From Alphaproteobacteria bacterium (lineage in GTDB: Bacteria; Pseudomonadota; Alphaproteobacteria; Rhizobiales; NORP267), in contig JAQRMX010000056.1 of assembly GCA_028599125.1 (NCBI GenBank), positions 1 through 51,282 on the forward strand: 51,282 nucleotides of DNA. Direction: 5' to 3'. Each line of letters begins with the position of its first letter. The first letter of the stretch is position 1. The notes beneath the pieces were generated by a model, which had not been told where the DNA came from, made no database searches, and worked only from the letters and a program-made list of their open reading frames with translations. Shown piece after piece: positions 1-9,231 of this stretch. A program made the translations under genes and the position numbers.

Positions 1-2
1 GA

Positions 3-566
3 ACGATAAGCGGGCGTGAATATGCTCTCAAAAGTGAAGGAGACGCTCTCACTTTCCTTAATGATGAGAGGAGTGAGGTTTCTTCTGTTGATGGAACGGG
101 ACTTTTCACGTCAGGGACTACAGCGAATATTGAAAATAAGGGAACGATAAGCGGGCGTGAATATGCTCTCAAAAGTGAAGGAGACGCTCTCACTTTCCTT
201 AATGATGAGGGGAGTGAGATTTCTTCTGCCGATGGAACGGGATTTCTCACGTCAGGGGCTACAGCGAATATTGAAAATAAGGGAACGATAAGCGGGCGTG
301 AATATGCTCTCAAAAGTGAGGGAGCCGATCTTATTTTCAATAATCTTAAAGACAGTGAGGTTTCTTCTTTTGATGGAACGGGACTTCTCACGTCAGGGGA
401 CAAAGCGAGGATTGAGAACATCGGGACGATAAGCGGTCGTGAATATGGTATTATCAGCAGGGAAGCTGATTTCCATTTTAAGAATTCTGCTGATGGAGTG
501 CTCTCTTCATCCCATGGCTCCGCTCTTTTCCAAAAAAAGAGCGGAGCGGCGTATGTCGTTAATTAC
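3..566 (+). repeat. Tandem 141-bp in-frame repeats in the autotransporter passenger
   Basis: Four units begin at 3, 144, 285 and 426, each 141 bp (47 codons), marked by ACGATAAGCGG[G/T]CGTGAATATG. The first two are nearly identical, the third differs mainly after AAAAGTGAGGGAGC, and the fourth is more diverged and leads into unique sequence. The array continues upstream out of the window. Exact codon-multiple spacing keeps the frame open, so unit number can change by recombination or slippage without breaking the protein. Confidence 0.92.
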
Positions 567-2036
567 GGCAGAATAGAGGGAAAAGAGTCAGCTCTTGTAA
601 CAGAGAATCAAAAAACTTTAATTTTTAGGAATTTCGGTCTTCTTGAATCTGACGGAAGAACATTCGTTTCAAGAGGTGGCTCTCCTGTTTTATTGAATAA
701 AGGAAAGATTTCTACGTCTTCAAAGATTTCAGGTGATTATGCTGTAGGCGGGAAGGAAGGGGGAGTTTTTCATCTCATTAATTCCGGGATAATAAGAGGT
801 TCTGTTGAAAACAATATTCCAGCGATAAAATTATCTGGTGGGGGTACTGATACCCTGGAATTTAAGAAGGAGTTTTCTATTTCCGGAGATATCGTTCTGG
901 ATAACGCAACGAAGATCATTCTTGGTAAGGAGGTGGACTCGTCGTTCCGTCTTGATTTCGGAGGTTCCGGCGTTCTCAATTTTAATGAGAGGGATCTGAA
1001 CTCTTTGTCTGTCCCTGTTTTTTACAGTGCTTCTGAACGAAGGCTTGCCTCCTTTAATCCTACTGCTCTTGTGCTTGAAGGAGATATTCTTGCCTCTGTT
1101 TCTAGCGATGTTTCGTCTCTTATTGCGGCGCACAGTTCTGTACTTTCCTATAATACTGGCAGAAAAAATTTCTGGACGTCTAGTTTCGTTTCCTCAATGA
1201 AACTGGGAGGGGAGCGTAATATTCCCTTTTCCAATCAGGGGTTTGCAGTCGGTTATGAGACAATTTTGTTTCCAAGCCTGTCTTTAGGCATTCTGGCGGG
1301 TTATAATGAAGGACGTTATACAAGCACTTCTAGCTTTAGAAGACGGGAGCTTCCGGGTTATAAAAATGATCTGAGCGGCTTGTTTTTTGCCTTTCATATG
1401 GCACATGAGAAAAGCAGTACGAGCGGCCTTTTTGTGAAGGCGTCTTTTTCTGGTGGAACACTTTCACATGCCGACAAGCGTTTTATGAATTATCACAAGA
1501 TGAAAGAGGGCATGAGTTATGTTATGTCGACTTACAAAAGCCTTTGGATTGCACCTGAGGTGACGTCAGGAGCGCATTTTGATATGGGGTCTTTTGTTCT
1601 AACCCCGTCTATGCGTATCCGCTTTGCCTATCAGTCAGTTGATGGTTACACGGAAAAGGGCAAAGGGAAATCTTCTGCTGTTGTGACATTTTCTCGTCGC
1701 TCTTCCAAAGCCAGTGAGGGCCGTCTTCAGATGGCGCTTACACGAAAAATCATGAATATGTCATCAGTAGTGAGCGCTTATTCCGGGGTTCAGTATGGGA
1801 GCATCGGGACAAATGGGGCCGGTGTGAATTTGTCAATGTTTGACATGAGCAGAAACTTTAAAATACCGGATCAGAAGGATCGTTTTTCAATTTACACGGG
1901 TGCTCTTCTGAACCTTAATTTAGGACGAAATGTCAGCCTAAATGCAGGTTTAGAGTTTGTTTTTGGTGATGTAGAGGTTAAAGAGCTGCAATACAGAGCG
2001 AATTTTGGGCTGTCTATGTTTTTTAAGGAGAGATAA
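3..2036 (+). CDS. Autotransporter (type V secretion), 3' part only
   Basis: The reading frame is open from the first bases of the window, so the gene starts upstream and only its C-terminal part is seen. An internal ATG at 498 is not the real start. The passenger part is built from repeats with the cores TISGREYAL, IENKGTISG and VSSVDGTGL, typical of repeat-rich beta-solenoid passengers. From about nt 1160 to the stop lies a C-terminal beta-barrel of roughly 290 residues, with alternating strands such as FAVGYETILFPSLSLGILAGY and a final strand RANFGLSMFF. The barrel would insert in the outer membrane and expose the passenger at the surface; an adhesin role is an inference from the family. 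No terminator is evident after the stop. A decayed paralogue follows downstream. Confidence 0.88.
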   Translation, partial: TISGREYALKSEGDALTFLNDERSEVSSVDGTGLFTSGTTANIENKGTISGREYALKSEGDALTFLNDEGSEISSADGTGFLTSGATANIENKGTISGREYALKSEGADLIFNNLKDSEVSSFDGTGLLTSGDKARIENIGTISGREYGIISREADFHFKNSADGVLSSSHGSALFQKKSGAAYVVNYGRIEGKESALVTENQKTLIFRNFGLLESDGRTFVSRGGSPVLLNKGKISTSSKISGDYAVGGKEGGVFHLINSGIIRGSVENNIPAIKLSGGGTDTLEFKKEFSISGDIVLDNATKIILGKEVDSSFRLDFGGSGVLNFNERDLNSLSVPVFYSASERRLASFNPTALVLEGDILASVSSDVSSLIAAHSSVLSYNTGRKNFWTSSFVSSMKLGGERNIPFSNQGFAVGYETILFPSLSLGILAGYNEGRYTSTSSFRRRELPGYKNDLSGLFFAFHMAHEKSSTSGLFVKASFSGGTLSHADKRFMNYHKMKEGMSYVMSTYKSLWIAPEVTSGAHFDMGSFVLTPSMRIRFAYQSVDGYTEKGKGKSSAVVTFSRRSSKASEGRLQMALTRKIMNMSSVVSAYSGVQYGSIGTNGAGVNLSMFDMSRNFKIPDQKDRFSIYTGALLNLNLGRNVSLNAGLEFVFGDVEVKELQYRANFGLSMFFKER

Positions 2037-2919
2037 ATATACTATCTCCTTGCGGAAGACTATCTTCTTCAGTAAAGTATGAAAGTGATATTGTTACAGA
2101 TCATTCATTTTTATTATATAATAACGTTTCGTTCTTGTAATTTATAGTTTTATGTATTTTTCTGATTTCTTTTGTGTAAGATTAGATTTTTATTGTGGTG
2201 ATGTTGTCACGAATTTTTCGTTTTTTTTTAGTTACATCTGGTTCTTCTTCTATTGAGTATGGCATATTTTTATCCTTAATTTCTGTGCTCCTGTTCTTCT
2301 TTCTCAAGGATTATGCTACCGATATCAAGGATTATTTTTTGGCATTAGAGGAAATAATAGACTAATTTTATAAACGATCACTTATATAAAATATCGTACC
2401 GGCATGCTTTCACTAACGGTGTTTTGCAGGGACTGTGTTCTTTGCAGAAATATCTTTTTCATTTTTATTTGTGTACGCAAGCTGAAAGCTTTTCGGGGAA
2501 GAATTCTGATCTGAAATCGGGTGATGAAATTCTCCTTAAGGACAAGACAGGCCGACGTGTAACGTAGGCTTAAAATTTTTTCTAATCGGTGTTACCTTCT
2601 AGAATGTGAGGGAAAATACTCTATACATATGTGCCTCTATAAAATACATTGAGACAGATATTGCTCTTTTGTCCTTTTATTTTTGTTTCCGTAATTAAAG
2701 ATTTTTTAGTATTTCTGCTTCCTTTTTCCTTTTTTTCCAGCGAACCTGTGAACAGGACTCTTCGAAGGGTCCTGTTCACAGGTTCGCTGGATGAGGTCTT
2801 TATCCCGAAGCAAAAAAGCAGTCGTCCCGAGCTTGTTCGTTACATCCTTTTCCTTCCTAAAAAATCAATCATTTCCCCTCTTAGGGATGAACGATTATTC
2901 TAGGAGGGAATGATGTTTT
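2037..2919. other. AT-rich spacer between the intact and the decayed autotransporter
   Basis: No convincing gene is seen. Short open frames here are rich in F, S and L from T-rich sequence and lack a ribosome binding site. The only notable structure is a long perfect inverted repeat near 2737-2790, listed separately. The stretch probably includes leftover sequence of the decayed autotransporter copy that begins to be recognisable near 2920. Confidence 0.5.
2737..2790. repeat. Perfect 22-bp inverted repeat (hairpin)
   Basis: Arms at 2737-2758 and 2769-2790 are exact reverse complements, starting CCAGCGAACC and ending GGTTCGCTGG, with a 10-nt centre TCTTCGAAGG. No T-run follows on either strand in the direction of transcription: on the minus strand it is followed by A residues. 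It is therefore not a normal intrinsic terminator. Function is unknown. Confidence 0.85.
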
Positions 2920-3778
2920 GAAAAATACAGGAAGGCTCTTTTCTATTGCAACGGGGCCAGTCTTCGAAGGTAATGCTTTTTATGTTGTATTAATAGGAGA
3001 GAATGTGCTCCTCTTCTTCCACCGTGAGACCTCTATCTTTTCGGAGTTGTGGAAGCGGTAAAGATCTTTAATTCATGCGAAATCATTGGTTCTGTCAAAA
3101 ATGATATTTCCGCAATTAAGCTTTCAGGGAAAAAATATCCTTCCTGATCTTTGGTAAGAGATCATTTATTATAAGTGATATCATCATGAAGGCTTCGGCA
3201 AAAGTTCATTTTGAGGAGAGCCTGTCATTTTCCTGCCGAATGTCTTTCAAAAAGGAGGGAGAGCTTTTTGTTACAGGTGAGGAGCAGATTTTTCTTACTC
3301 CCCTCCTGTTTTTCATAACAAGGCAAAATGTCAGGTAGCGGGCATTGTTCCAGATCTTTTTTCCTGCTTCCTCCAGTGCAGGCGCGTTATGCATATCAAT
3401 CAATATCTCTCTATTCGGAAACAGAAGCGACAGAAAATGCCTGATTCAGTTCGCAGTCTGTCCGTAGCTAAGAGATCCATGCCGGAGAAGCGGTTACAGA
3501 GGGCTGCAGGCTGGTCTTTATATTCTTCATCTTATAGAAAAATGCCCTTCCTTTCACGGTTTATCGGTCAAGAAAAAGAAATCTTAGTTGATACCTGGAT
3601 AAACAGATTGTTTTTTACGTGGTCTAGGGGAGCGATATTGAGGCTTGGTGCTGAGATGGTTTTCGGCGAGAAAATGCCCTGGGACACACGCCGGTCCAGA
3701 ATTTTTCTTTTGATGTGTGCTGAAAAAAAGCAACAGGGAGAATGTGCGGATATGGGAAGAAAGGGGGAGAGTTTGTAA
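2920..3778 (+). pseudogene. Decayed autotransporter paralogue
   Basis: Fragments of the neighbouring autotransporter recur here in shifting frames with stops. At about 3070 the frame reads NS..IIGSVKNDISAIKLSG then stops; the intact gene has NSGIIRGSVENNIPAIKLSG near nt 782. Near 3170-3340 another frame gives SDIIMKASAKV...LTPLLFF, matching the following stretch of the intact gene (SGDIVLDNATKI...LSVPVFY). Near 3610-3690 a third frame gives AILRLGAEMVFGE, matching VSLNAGLEFVFGD in the last barrel strands. Most of the barrel is missing. This is a dead duplicate in the same orientation. The 5' limit is uncertain. Confidence 0.72.
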
Positions 3779-3805
3779 CAGAAAAATTGCTTGCGCACCG
3801 CTGCA

Positions 3806-4852
3806 TCAAAGGGCGCTGCTCTGCGCACTTGGCGTGCGGGCTGCAACGTCCAGAAGGATCCGTACGATTCCTATTCTGGAAAGCCCATCGCTTCTGCGGC
3901 TCATCTTCATGCCTTCATGCAATTGATTCTGTATTATCTCAAGTTCTTTCTGTTTCCAGCGGGCGCATTGCCGGATCAAAGCTTCCTTGCGCTTGAAAAA
4001 AACGGCAGGTTTCCGGTTTTCCACAACAGAAGTCGCGCTTTTGCCTTTTTCAACCTCACATCGTAATTCATGCAGAAGTTGAAAGTGAGAAATCGCACGC
4101 GTTATGAGATGGGTATGGGGTGTTCCACTTTCTAGGAGAGAGTGAAGCCTTGCGTCTGTGCCAGGAAAATCCCCTAAACCTAGACCATCAAGAAAGGGAT
4201 CCACGTCTCTGGCTGATACATCACTTGTAATGGCTATAATGTCTTCCAGACTGATGGGGGATAACTGTCCTTCTGCGTATAAACAGATTTTTTCAATCTC
4301 CATCCGTGAAACCATACGGTCGGCACCAAGATGACTGAGCAAGAAAAGACGGGCCTCTGACTGAATTTTGAGATTAGCTTTCATGATCGTCTTATCTAGC
4401 ATCTGTTCTAGATCCCGTTTATTATCAGCATAGCAGGCGATCGCAGCCCATTTTTGATGCCGCTCAAATAATGTACGCAAGGCGGCACCAGGAGTGAGAT
4501 TCCCCGTTTCCACAATCAGCAGTGTATCCGGCACCTCCTCTTTCGAGAACGTGCTTAACAGCTTTGTAATCTGGGGAGAGCCAGGGTGTATCCAGACACA
4601 ATTCCGGCCACCGGATAAAGGTCTCGCATAAAGCTCGTCCCTGAGTCGTGCTTCATTTGTGGCGAGGTCGTCGGCGGATAACCTGACCAAAGCGAATGGA
4701 TCATCTACTTTTTCATCGAGAAAGACAGAAATAACCTGTCGTGCGCGTTCGTGCGACAGACCTAAATTGGGGCCGTAAAAAAGGATAGCTCCCGTGTCTG
4801 GGGGAAGCTTTTTAATGAAACGATTGGCGTCATAGGGTTTGATGATGGTCAT
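3806..4852 (-). CDS. holA: DNA polymerase III subunit delta
   Basis: This is the clamp-loader subunit that opens the beta sliding clamp during DNA replication. The 348-residue length fits the family. The N-terminal half resembles a HolA AAA+-like domain, with GAILFYGPNLGLSHERARQV near residue 20 and LLIVETGNL...LRTLFE around 110-130. The C-terminal collar region contains the AISHFQLLHELR segment. The start ATG at 4852 is followed by MTIIKPYDANRF, a usual HolA opening. The gene lies downstream of leuS on the same strand, as in many alphaproteobacteria, with a 155-bp gap in place of the lptE gene normally found between them. Confidence 0.9.
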   Translation of the reverse strand: MTIIKPYDANRFIKKLPPDTGAILFYGPNLGLSHERARQVISVFLDEKVDDPFALVRLSADDLATNEARLRDELYARPLSGGRNCVWIHPGSPQITKLLSTFSKEEVPDTLLIVETGNLTPGAALRTLFERHQKWAAIACYADNKRDLEQMLDKTIMKANLKIQSEARLFLLSHLGADRMVSRMEIEKICLYAEGQLSPISLEDIIAITSDVSARDVDPFLDGLGLGDFPGTDARLHSLLESGTPHTHLITRAISHFQLLHELRCEVEKGKSATSVVENRKPAVFFKRKEALIRQCARWKQKELEIIQNQLHEGMKMSRRSDGLSRIGIVRILLDVAARTPSAQSSAL

Positions 4853-5007
4853 CAGATCATGCTGTCAGGATCAGGGATTCGTTTCTTTCGTATTTTTCTG
4901 TGCAGAAGGAAGGACTGGCGGCAGAGAGGGAAGTATAACAGGTGTGCTCATCCTGTGCAATGATCATAAAGGAGTCTGAAGAATAACGGAGGGGACACAC
5001 GGATACA
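4853..5007 (-). other. Short leuS-holA gap where lptE would be expected
   Basis: In many Hyphomicrobiales the LPS-assembly lipoprotein gene lptE (about 170-190 codons) separates leuS from holA. Here only 155 bp remain. A 60-codon open frame on the minus strand overlaps the leuS end, but it has no lipoprotein signal or lipobox and no clear LptE similarity. The gene seems deleted or moved. The expected gene order is from general knowledge; the absence of an lptE-sized gene is directly visible. Confidence 0.55.
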
Positions 5008-7665
5008 TCATTCATGAGATGATTCTGCTTGGAGAACAATATTGATAATTTTGTCGGGAATCACAATAATTTTGCGTATGGATCTATTTCCGATTGCACG
5101 TTTTACGCCATGCAGTTCTATGGCGGCCTGACCTGTTTCTTCTTCTGTCATATCGCCTGTGAGCACAAGTTCTCCTCGTCGCTTTCCGTTAACTTGTACC
5201 CCAATGGGGACGTGCTCTTCTTTCAGAACAGACGGATCAACCCGAGGCCACGGCCGTGCGGAGAGGAAAGGTTCATTTCCGAGTTGATGCCAGCATTCTT
5301 CAGCCAAATGAGGCATCATGGGTGCAAAACACTGGATCATCAGTTCTGCGGCTTCCCTTAGAGCGCTCGTGAGCTCTGGCGTGAGAGCTTCCTGATCAAC
5401 TATCTTCTGAAGGTCACTGCTGAAATGGTTTGCATATTCGTGAATATGTGCGACAGCCCGGTTGAAATGGAGGGCGTTGAGTTCCGTTTCAACTTTGAAG
5501 ACGAGCTTATGGGCCTCCTGCCGTAGGGTGTCTCCGGCACTGCAAAAGAGGGTGTTCCCGGGTGAGGAAGAAGGAGAGAGGGTGGCAACTTTTTTGATCA
5601 TACGCAAGAGGCGTTGAACAAAACGCCAAGCCCCTTCAATCCCTGCGACGCTCCATTCCACATCACGTTCTGGTGGTGAATCCGACAACATGAACCAGCG
5701 TGCCGTATCGGCCCCGTAAGTGTCTATAATCTCTGAAGGATCAACGGTGTTGTGTCGGGATTTTGACATTTTCTCTACCGGCCCAATGGTTACTATTTCG
5801 CCGGTCTTTGTTAATTTTGCAACTGTTTTTCCTGAATCCGTTGTCCGCGTAATAGCAGACGGGGCGACCCAGTTTCCTTTTGCATCGCGATATGTCTCAT
5901 GCGTTACCATGCCCTGTGTAAAAAGACCCTCAAAGGGTTCTTCTCTTTCCAGATGCTGTGTCAGTTTCATCGCACGGCTGAAAAAACGGGAATAAAGGAG
6001 ATGCAGGATGGCATGTTCGACACCGCCGATATACTGATCGACGGGGAGCCAGGAATCAGCTTTTTGCCGATTGGTCGGGGTATCAGCCTCTGGAGCGGGG
6101 AAACGCGCAAAATACCAGGATGAATCAACGAAGGTATCCATCGTATCAGTTTCCCGTTCCCCGGCTCCTCCGCAAAGGGGGCAGGCCACATGTTTCCATT
6201 CCGGGTGACGGGTAAGAGGATTTCCGACACCGTCAAATGTAACGTCTTCCGGGAGACGGACAGGAAGATCCTGTTTTGGGACAGGCACAATTCCACAATC
6301 CGGGCAGTGTATGAACGGAATCGGGCATCCCCAGTAGCGCTGCCGTGAAATTCCCCAGTCACGCAAACGATAATGAATCTGGCGGCGGGCTTGAGGTTGC
6401 CCGTTAAGAAAGCGAGAGTGGAGGAAATCTGAAACTGTCTTCCGGGCTTCACTGATGGAGAGGCCATCAAGAAAATCTGAATGGAACAAGGTCCCTTCTC
6501 CTTCATAAGCCTTTTCCCCGATGTAAAAGCAGGCGGAATCCTCTCCCGCAGGCAAAATAACGGGGAAAAAAGACAAATTATGAGCGTGAGCAAAATCAAG
6601 GTCTCGCTGATCGTGAGCTGGACACCCGAAAACAGCACCGGAGCCATGATCCATCAAAACAAAATTGGCAACAAAAACAGGAAGATTCTGTTCTTCTTTG
6701 AGGGGATGCTTCACGCGCAAGACTGTTTTGTAGCCTTGTTTTTCTGTTTTTGCTAGCGCGCTAAGGGCTGTTCCTATCCGCTGATGAGCGCTAATGAAGG
6801 CCGCAAGGCCTGTGTCTGTCTCTGTAAGCCTTGCCGCCAGGGGATGATCGGGTGCCAGAGCGACAAAACAGGCGCCGAACAATGTTTCTGCCCTTGTTGA
6901 ATAAACTGTGATGTCCTTGATATCTTCGCCCCCCGGAGGCGTGCTGGTGCTGTCGATTTCAAATCGCAGGGACAGTCCTTCTGATTTTCCGATCCAGTTT
7001 TTTTGCATCTGCCGGACCTTCAATGGCCACCGCAGAAGGCTATCTGTTGAGGACAAAAGATCTTCGGAAAACCGGCTGATTCGGAAAAACCATTGTTCTA
7101 ATTTCCGCTGTTCGACAGGGGCACCAGAGCGCCAGCCGCAGCCCTCGATCACCTGTTCATTGGCAAGAACTGTCTTGTCAACAGGATCCCAATTGACTTT
7201 TGAGGCCTGCCTGTAAACAAGGCCAGCTTTATGAAAATCAAGGAAGAGTTTCTGCTGCTGATGGTAATAAGCCTCATCGCATGTCGCAAATTCGCGTGTC
7301 CAGTCCAGTGAAAGGCCCATTGATTTCAATTGAGATCGCATGCATGCGATATTCTGGCGTGTCCATGTTCCGGGATGAATCTTGTTCTGGATCGCTGCAT
7401 TTTCCGCAGGCATACCGAAGGCATCCCATCCCATCGGGTGTAATACATCAAACCCTTGAGCGCGTTTGAAACGAGCGATAACATCACCCATACAGTAATT
7501 GCGCACATGTCCCATATGAATCCGGCCTGACGGATAGGGGAACATTTCAAGAACGTAATATTTTTGCTTCCGCCCATCTTCTTTTGTCTCAAAGAGCTTG
7601 GCATCTTTCCATGCTTTTTGCCATTTTTTTTCCACCTCACGGGCGGGGTATTTTTCCGTTGTCAT
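5008..7665 (-). CDS. leuS: Leucyl-tRNA synthetase
   Basis: Charges tRNA-Leu with leucine; cytoplasmic class I aminoacyl-tRNA synthetase. The 885 residues match the usual length. The HIGH signature is present as HMGH at residues 50-53 within [16 protein letters not shown], and KMSKS at 632-636. A large editing insert with the [15 protein letters not shown] motif lies between them, followed by a zinc-binding-like [10 protein letters not shown] segment and the C-terminal anticodon-binding domain. The ATG at 7665 begins [16 protein letters not shown], the expected N terminus. It is divergent from yggS across an intergenic region with repeated GAGTAA boxes. Confidence 0.98.
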   Translation of the reverse strand: MTTEKYPAREVEKKWQKAWKDAKLFETKEDGRKQKYYVLEMFPYPSGRIHMGHVRNYCMGDVIARFKRAQGFDVLHPMGWDAFGMPAENAAIQNKIHPGTWTRQNIACMRSQLKSMGLSLDWTREFATCDEAYYHQQQKLFLDFHKAGLVYRQASKVNWDPVDKTVLANEQVIEGCGWRSGAPVEQRKLEQWFFRISRFSEDLLSSTDSLLRWPLKVRQMQKNWIGKSEGLSLRFEIDSTSTPPGGEDIKDITVYSTRAETLFGACFVALAPDHPLAARLTETDTGLAAFISAHQRIGTALSALAKTEKQGYKTVLRVKHPLKEEQNLPVFVANFVLMDHGSGAVFGCPAHDQRDLDFAHAHNLSFFPVILPAGEDSACFYIGEKAYEGEGTLFHSDFLDGLSISEARKTVSDFLHSRFLNGQPQARRQIHYRLRDWGISRQRYWGCPIPFIHCPDCGIVPVPKQDLPVRLPEDVTFDGVGNPLTRHPEWKHVACPLCGGAGERETDTMDTFVDSSWYFARFPAPEADTPTNRQKADSWLPVDQYIGGVEHAILHLLYSRFFSRAMKLTQHLEREEPFEGLFTQGMVTHETYRDAKGNWVAPSAITRTTDSGKTVAKLTKTGEIVTIGPVEKMSKSRHNTVDPSEIIDTYGADTARWFMLSDSPPERDVEWSVAGIEGAWRFVQRLLRMIKKVATLSPSSSPGNTLFCSAGDTLRQEAHKLVFKVETELNALHFNRAVAHIHEYANHFSSDLQKIVDQEALTPELTSALREAAELMIQCFAPMMPHLAEECWHQLGNEPFLSARPWPRVDPSVLKEEHVPIGVQVNGKRRGELVLTGDMTEEETGQAAIELHGVKRAIGNRSIRKIIVIPDKIINIVLQAESSHE

Positions 7666-7715
7666 GCATTTTAATCCGTTTTAATAAGTCTCGTTCATTT
7701 GTTTCTCTTGTTTTG

Positions 7716-7777
7716 TTTACTCCCTGTACTCTGTCGAGTAAAATTATACTGTGGAGTAAATTCTCATTTTGAGTAAT
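7716..7777. promoter_or_regulatory. Cluster of GAGTAA/TTACTC boxes between leuS and yggS
   Basis: In the divergent intergenic region, TTTACTC occurs at 7716-7722 and GAGTAAA at 7736-7742 and 7754-7760, with GAGTAAT at 7771-7777. The three direct boxes are spaced 18 and 17 bp apart, and the first forms an inverted pair with TTTACTC. This regular arrangement suggests a binding site for a regulator or overlapping promoter elements, but no protein is known to match it. Confidence 0.35.
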
Positions 7778-7847
7778 TTTTTCTCTTTCGGTGTCACATG
7801 AAGCCTGTCAATGTGTACAGGGAAAGGTAAAATGGAGGAAGAGTCCT

Positions 7848-8522
7848 TTGAATCTTTCGGTGAAACGGCTCACGGCGTTGCGTGCAGAGATTGGCTTATG
7901 CCGGGAGAGCCTCGATAAATCCTTTGGAGCACTCACTGTTCCTGCATTGATTGCCATTTCAAAGACGGTTTCTGCCGAGGATATTCGTCCTGTCTTAGAG
8001 GCCGGACAGAAAATTTTCGGTGAGAATAGGGTCCAAGAGGCTCAGGGCAAATGGCCCGCTCTCCGAGAGGAATATCCCGATAGTGAATTGCATCTCATTG
8101 GTCACTTGCAGTCCCGGAAAGTTCCTGAAGCCCTCCATCTTTTTGATGTGATACAGACCCTTGACAGAGAGTCTCTTGCCCGCGTCCTGGCAGAAGAGAT
8201 TGCGCGGAGTGCACGGAAGCCTAAATTGTTCGTGCAGGTCAATACTGGCGAGGAACCACAGAAATCAGGCATTTCCCCAAAGGATGTTGCCAATTTCATC
8301 CACTGCTGCCGAATACGTTATCATCTTGAAATTGAGGGTTTGATGTGCCTTCCTCCTCTTAATGAAGAGCCTGCGTTACATTTTGCTTTTTTGGCCAAAC
8401 TTGCAAAAGAAAACGGAATAAAGGGCCTATCTATGGGCATGAGCAGGGATTATCTAAAAGCAATGGCTTACGGGGCAACGCATCTGCGAATCGGCCGTAT
8501 GATTTTTGGAGAAAGGCATTGA
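7848..8522 (+). CDS. yggS: YggS/PLPBP family PLP homeostasis protein
   Basis: A pyridoxal-5'-phosphate-binding protein of the alanine-racemase-like barrel fold, involved in PLP homeostasis without known enzymatic turnover. The lysine in ALIAISKTVS is the expected PLP-linking residue. Family motifs IFGENRVQEAQGKW, LHLIGHLQSRK, QVNTGEEPQKSGI and LSMGMSRDYLKAM are all present, and the C terminus is the usual ATHLRIGRMIFG. I chose the TTG at 7848 because GGAGGAAGAG lies just upstream and the resulting 224 residues match the family. The in-frame ATG at 7791 would add 19 atypical residues without a ribosome binding site. Confidence 0.93.
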   Translation: MNLSVKRLTALRAEIGLCRESLDKSFGALTVPALIAISKTVSAEDIRPVLEAGQKIFGENRVQEAQGKWPALREEYPDSELHLIGHLQSRKVPEALHLFDVIQTLDRESLARVLAEEIARSARKPKLFVQVNTGEEPQKSGISPKDVANFIHCCRIRYHLEIEGLMCLPPLNEEPALHFAFLAKLAKENGIKGLSMGMSRDYLKAMAYGATHLRIGRMIFGERH

Positions 8523-8697
8523 TCTTTCTCATCAGCCACAGGTGAAAGAGCGGGCTGATGATAGAAGGGACCCCGAGGAAAGACGAATGGAAGAAAAAAG
8601 AAAAGTCTATTAATAAAATATTAGTAAAGGGAAAATAGAGTTTCTTTCCCTGTTACATTCTTCCGATTGTCAGGGAGGAAGGAGGGAGCTGCGTAAG

Positions 8698-9231
8698 ATG
8701 GCCTTCTATCCTATCGCCGAATTATCATTGTTTGAAAAGAGTGGAGTAAAGGCAGTGAGTGTTGAAAATGATATGCGGTTGCTGAGTAATTTTGATCTTT
8801 TGAAATGTCTTGTTCCAGACGAAATTAAGCTTCTTGCTTTTACGCTCCAGAAGCGTCACCTTTTGGCAGGAGATGTCCTTTTCAAGAAAGGTGACCCTGC
8901 TTCGGGACCGGTTATCCTTGTATCCGGTCGGCTCCGTGTTTTAAGCGGTAAGGGTGAAACGGACGAAAAAGAAATATCCGGAAGCACAATATTGGAGACC
9001 CCGGGGACGGTGTTAGGCGAGCGAGCGCTGTTTATGGGCGTCATGCGTCCTGCAACTGTCATCGCGTTAAGTGATGTTGAGAGTCTTGAACTCCCACGGC
9101 ATGTTTTTCTTCGCCTCCTTGAAGAATATCCCGAAAAGGTTGGCTGGCTCCGTAATATTTATGCCAACCGCCTTAGCACTCTTATTGAGGAAATCAGGAA
9201 ATCAATCTCTTCTTCTGTTGCCTTTTCATAA
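8698..9231 (+). CDS. Cyclic nucleotide-binding domain protein
   Basis: A 177-residue protein with one CAP/Crp-type ligand-binding domain (about residues 25-150): LLAGDVLFKKGDPASGPVIL, the glycine-rich LVSGRLRVL, and GTVLGERALF as the phosphate-binding cassette. No DNA-binding helix-turn-helix follows; the C terminus is a helix (RNIYANRLSTLIEEIRKS). A sensor or partner-binding role is inferred. The ribosome binding site GGAGGGAG precedes the ATG. It converges on xthA with a 6-bp overlap of the two 3' ends, an arrangement I recall for related bacteria. Confidence 0.8.
   Translation: MAFYPIAELSLFEKSGVKAVSVENDMRLLSNFDLLKCLVPDEIKLLAFTLQKRHLLAGDVLFKKGDPASGPVILVSGRLRVLSGKGETDEKEISGSTILETPGTVLGERALFMGVMRPATVIALSDVESLELPRHVFLRLLEEYPEKVGWLRNIYANRLSTLIEEIRKSISSSVAFS

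Noticed and set aside
3-566. Regular repeats considered as a CRISPR array
   Set aside because: Units are 141 bp, adjacent without unique spacers, and stay in frame within an autotransporter gene.
2737-2790. Inverted repeat considered as an intrinsic terminator
   Set aside because: No T-run follows the hairpin in either transcription direction.
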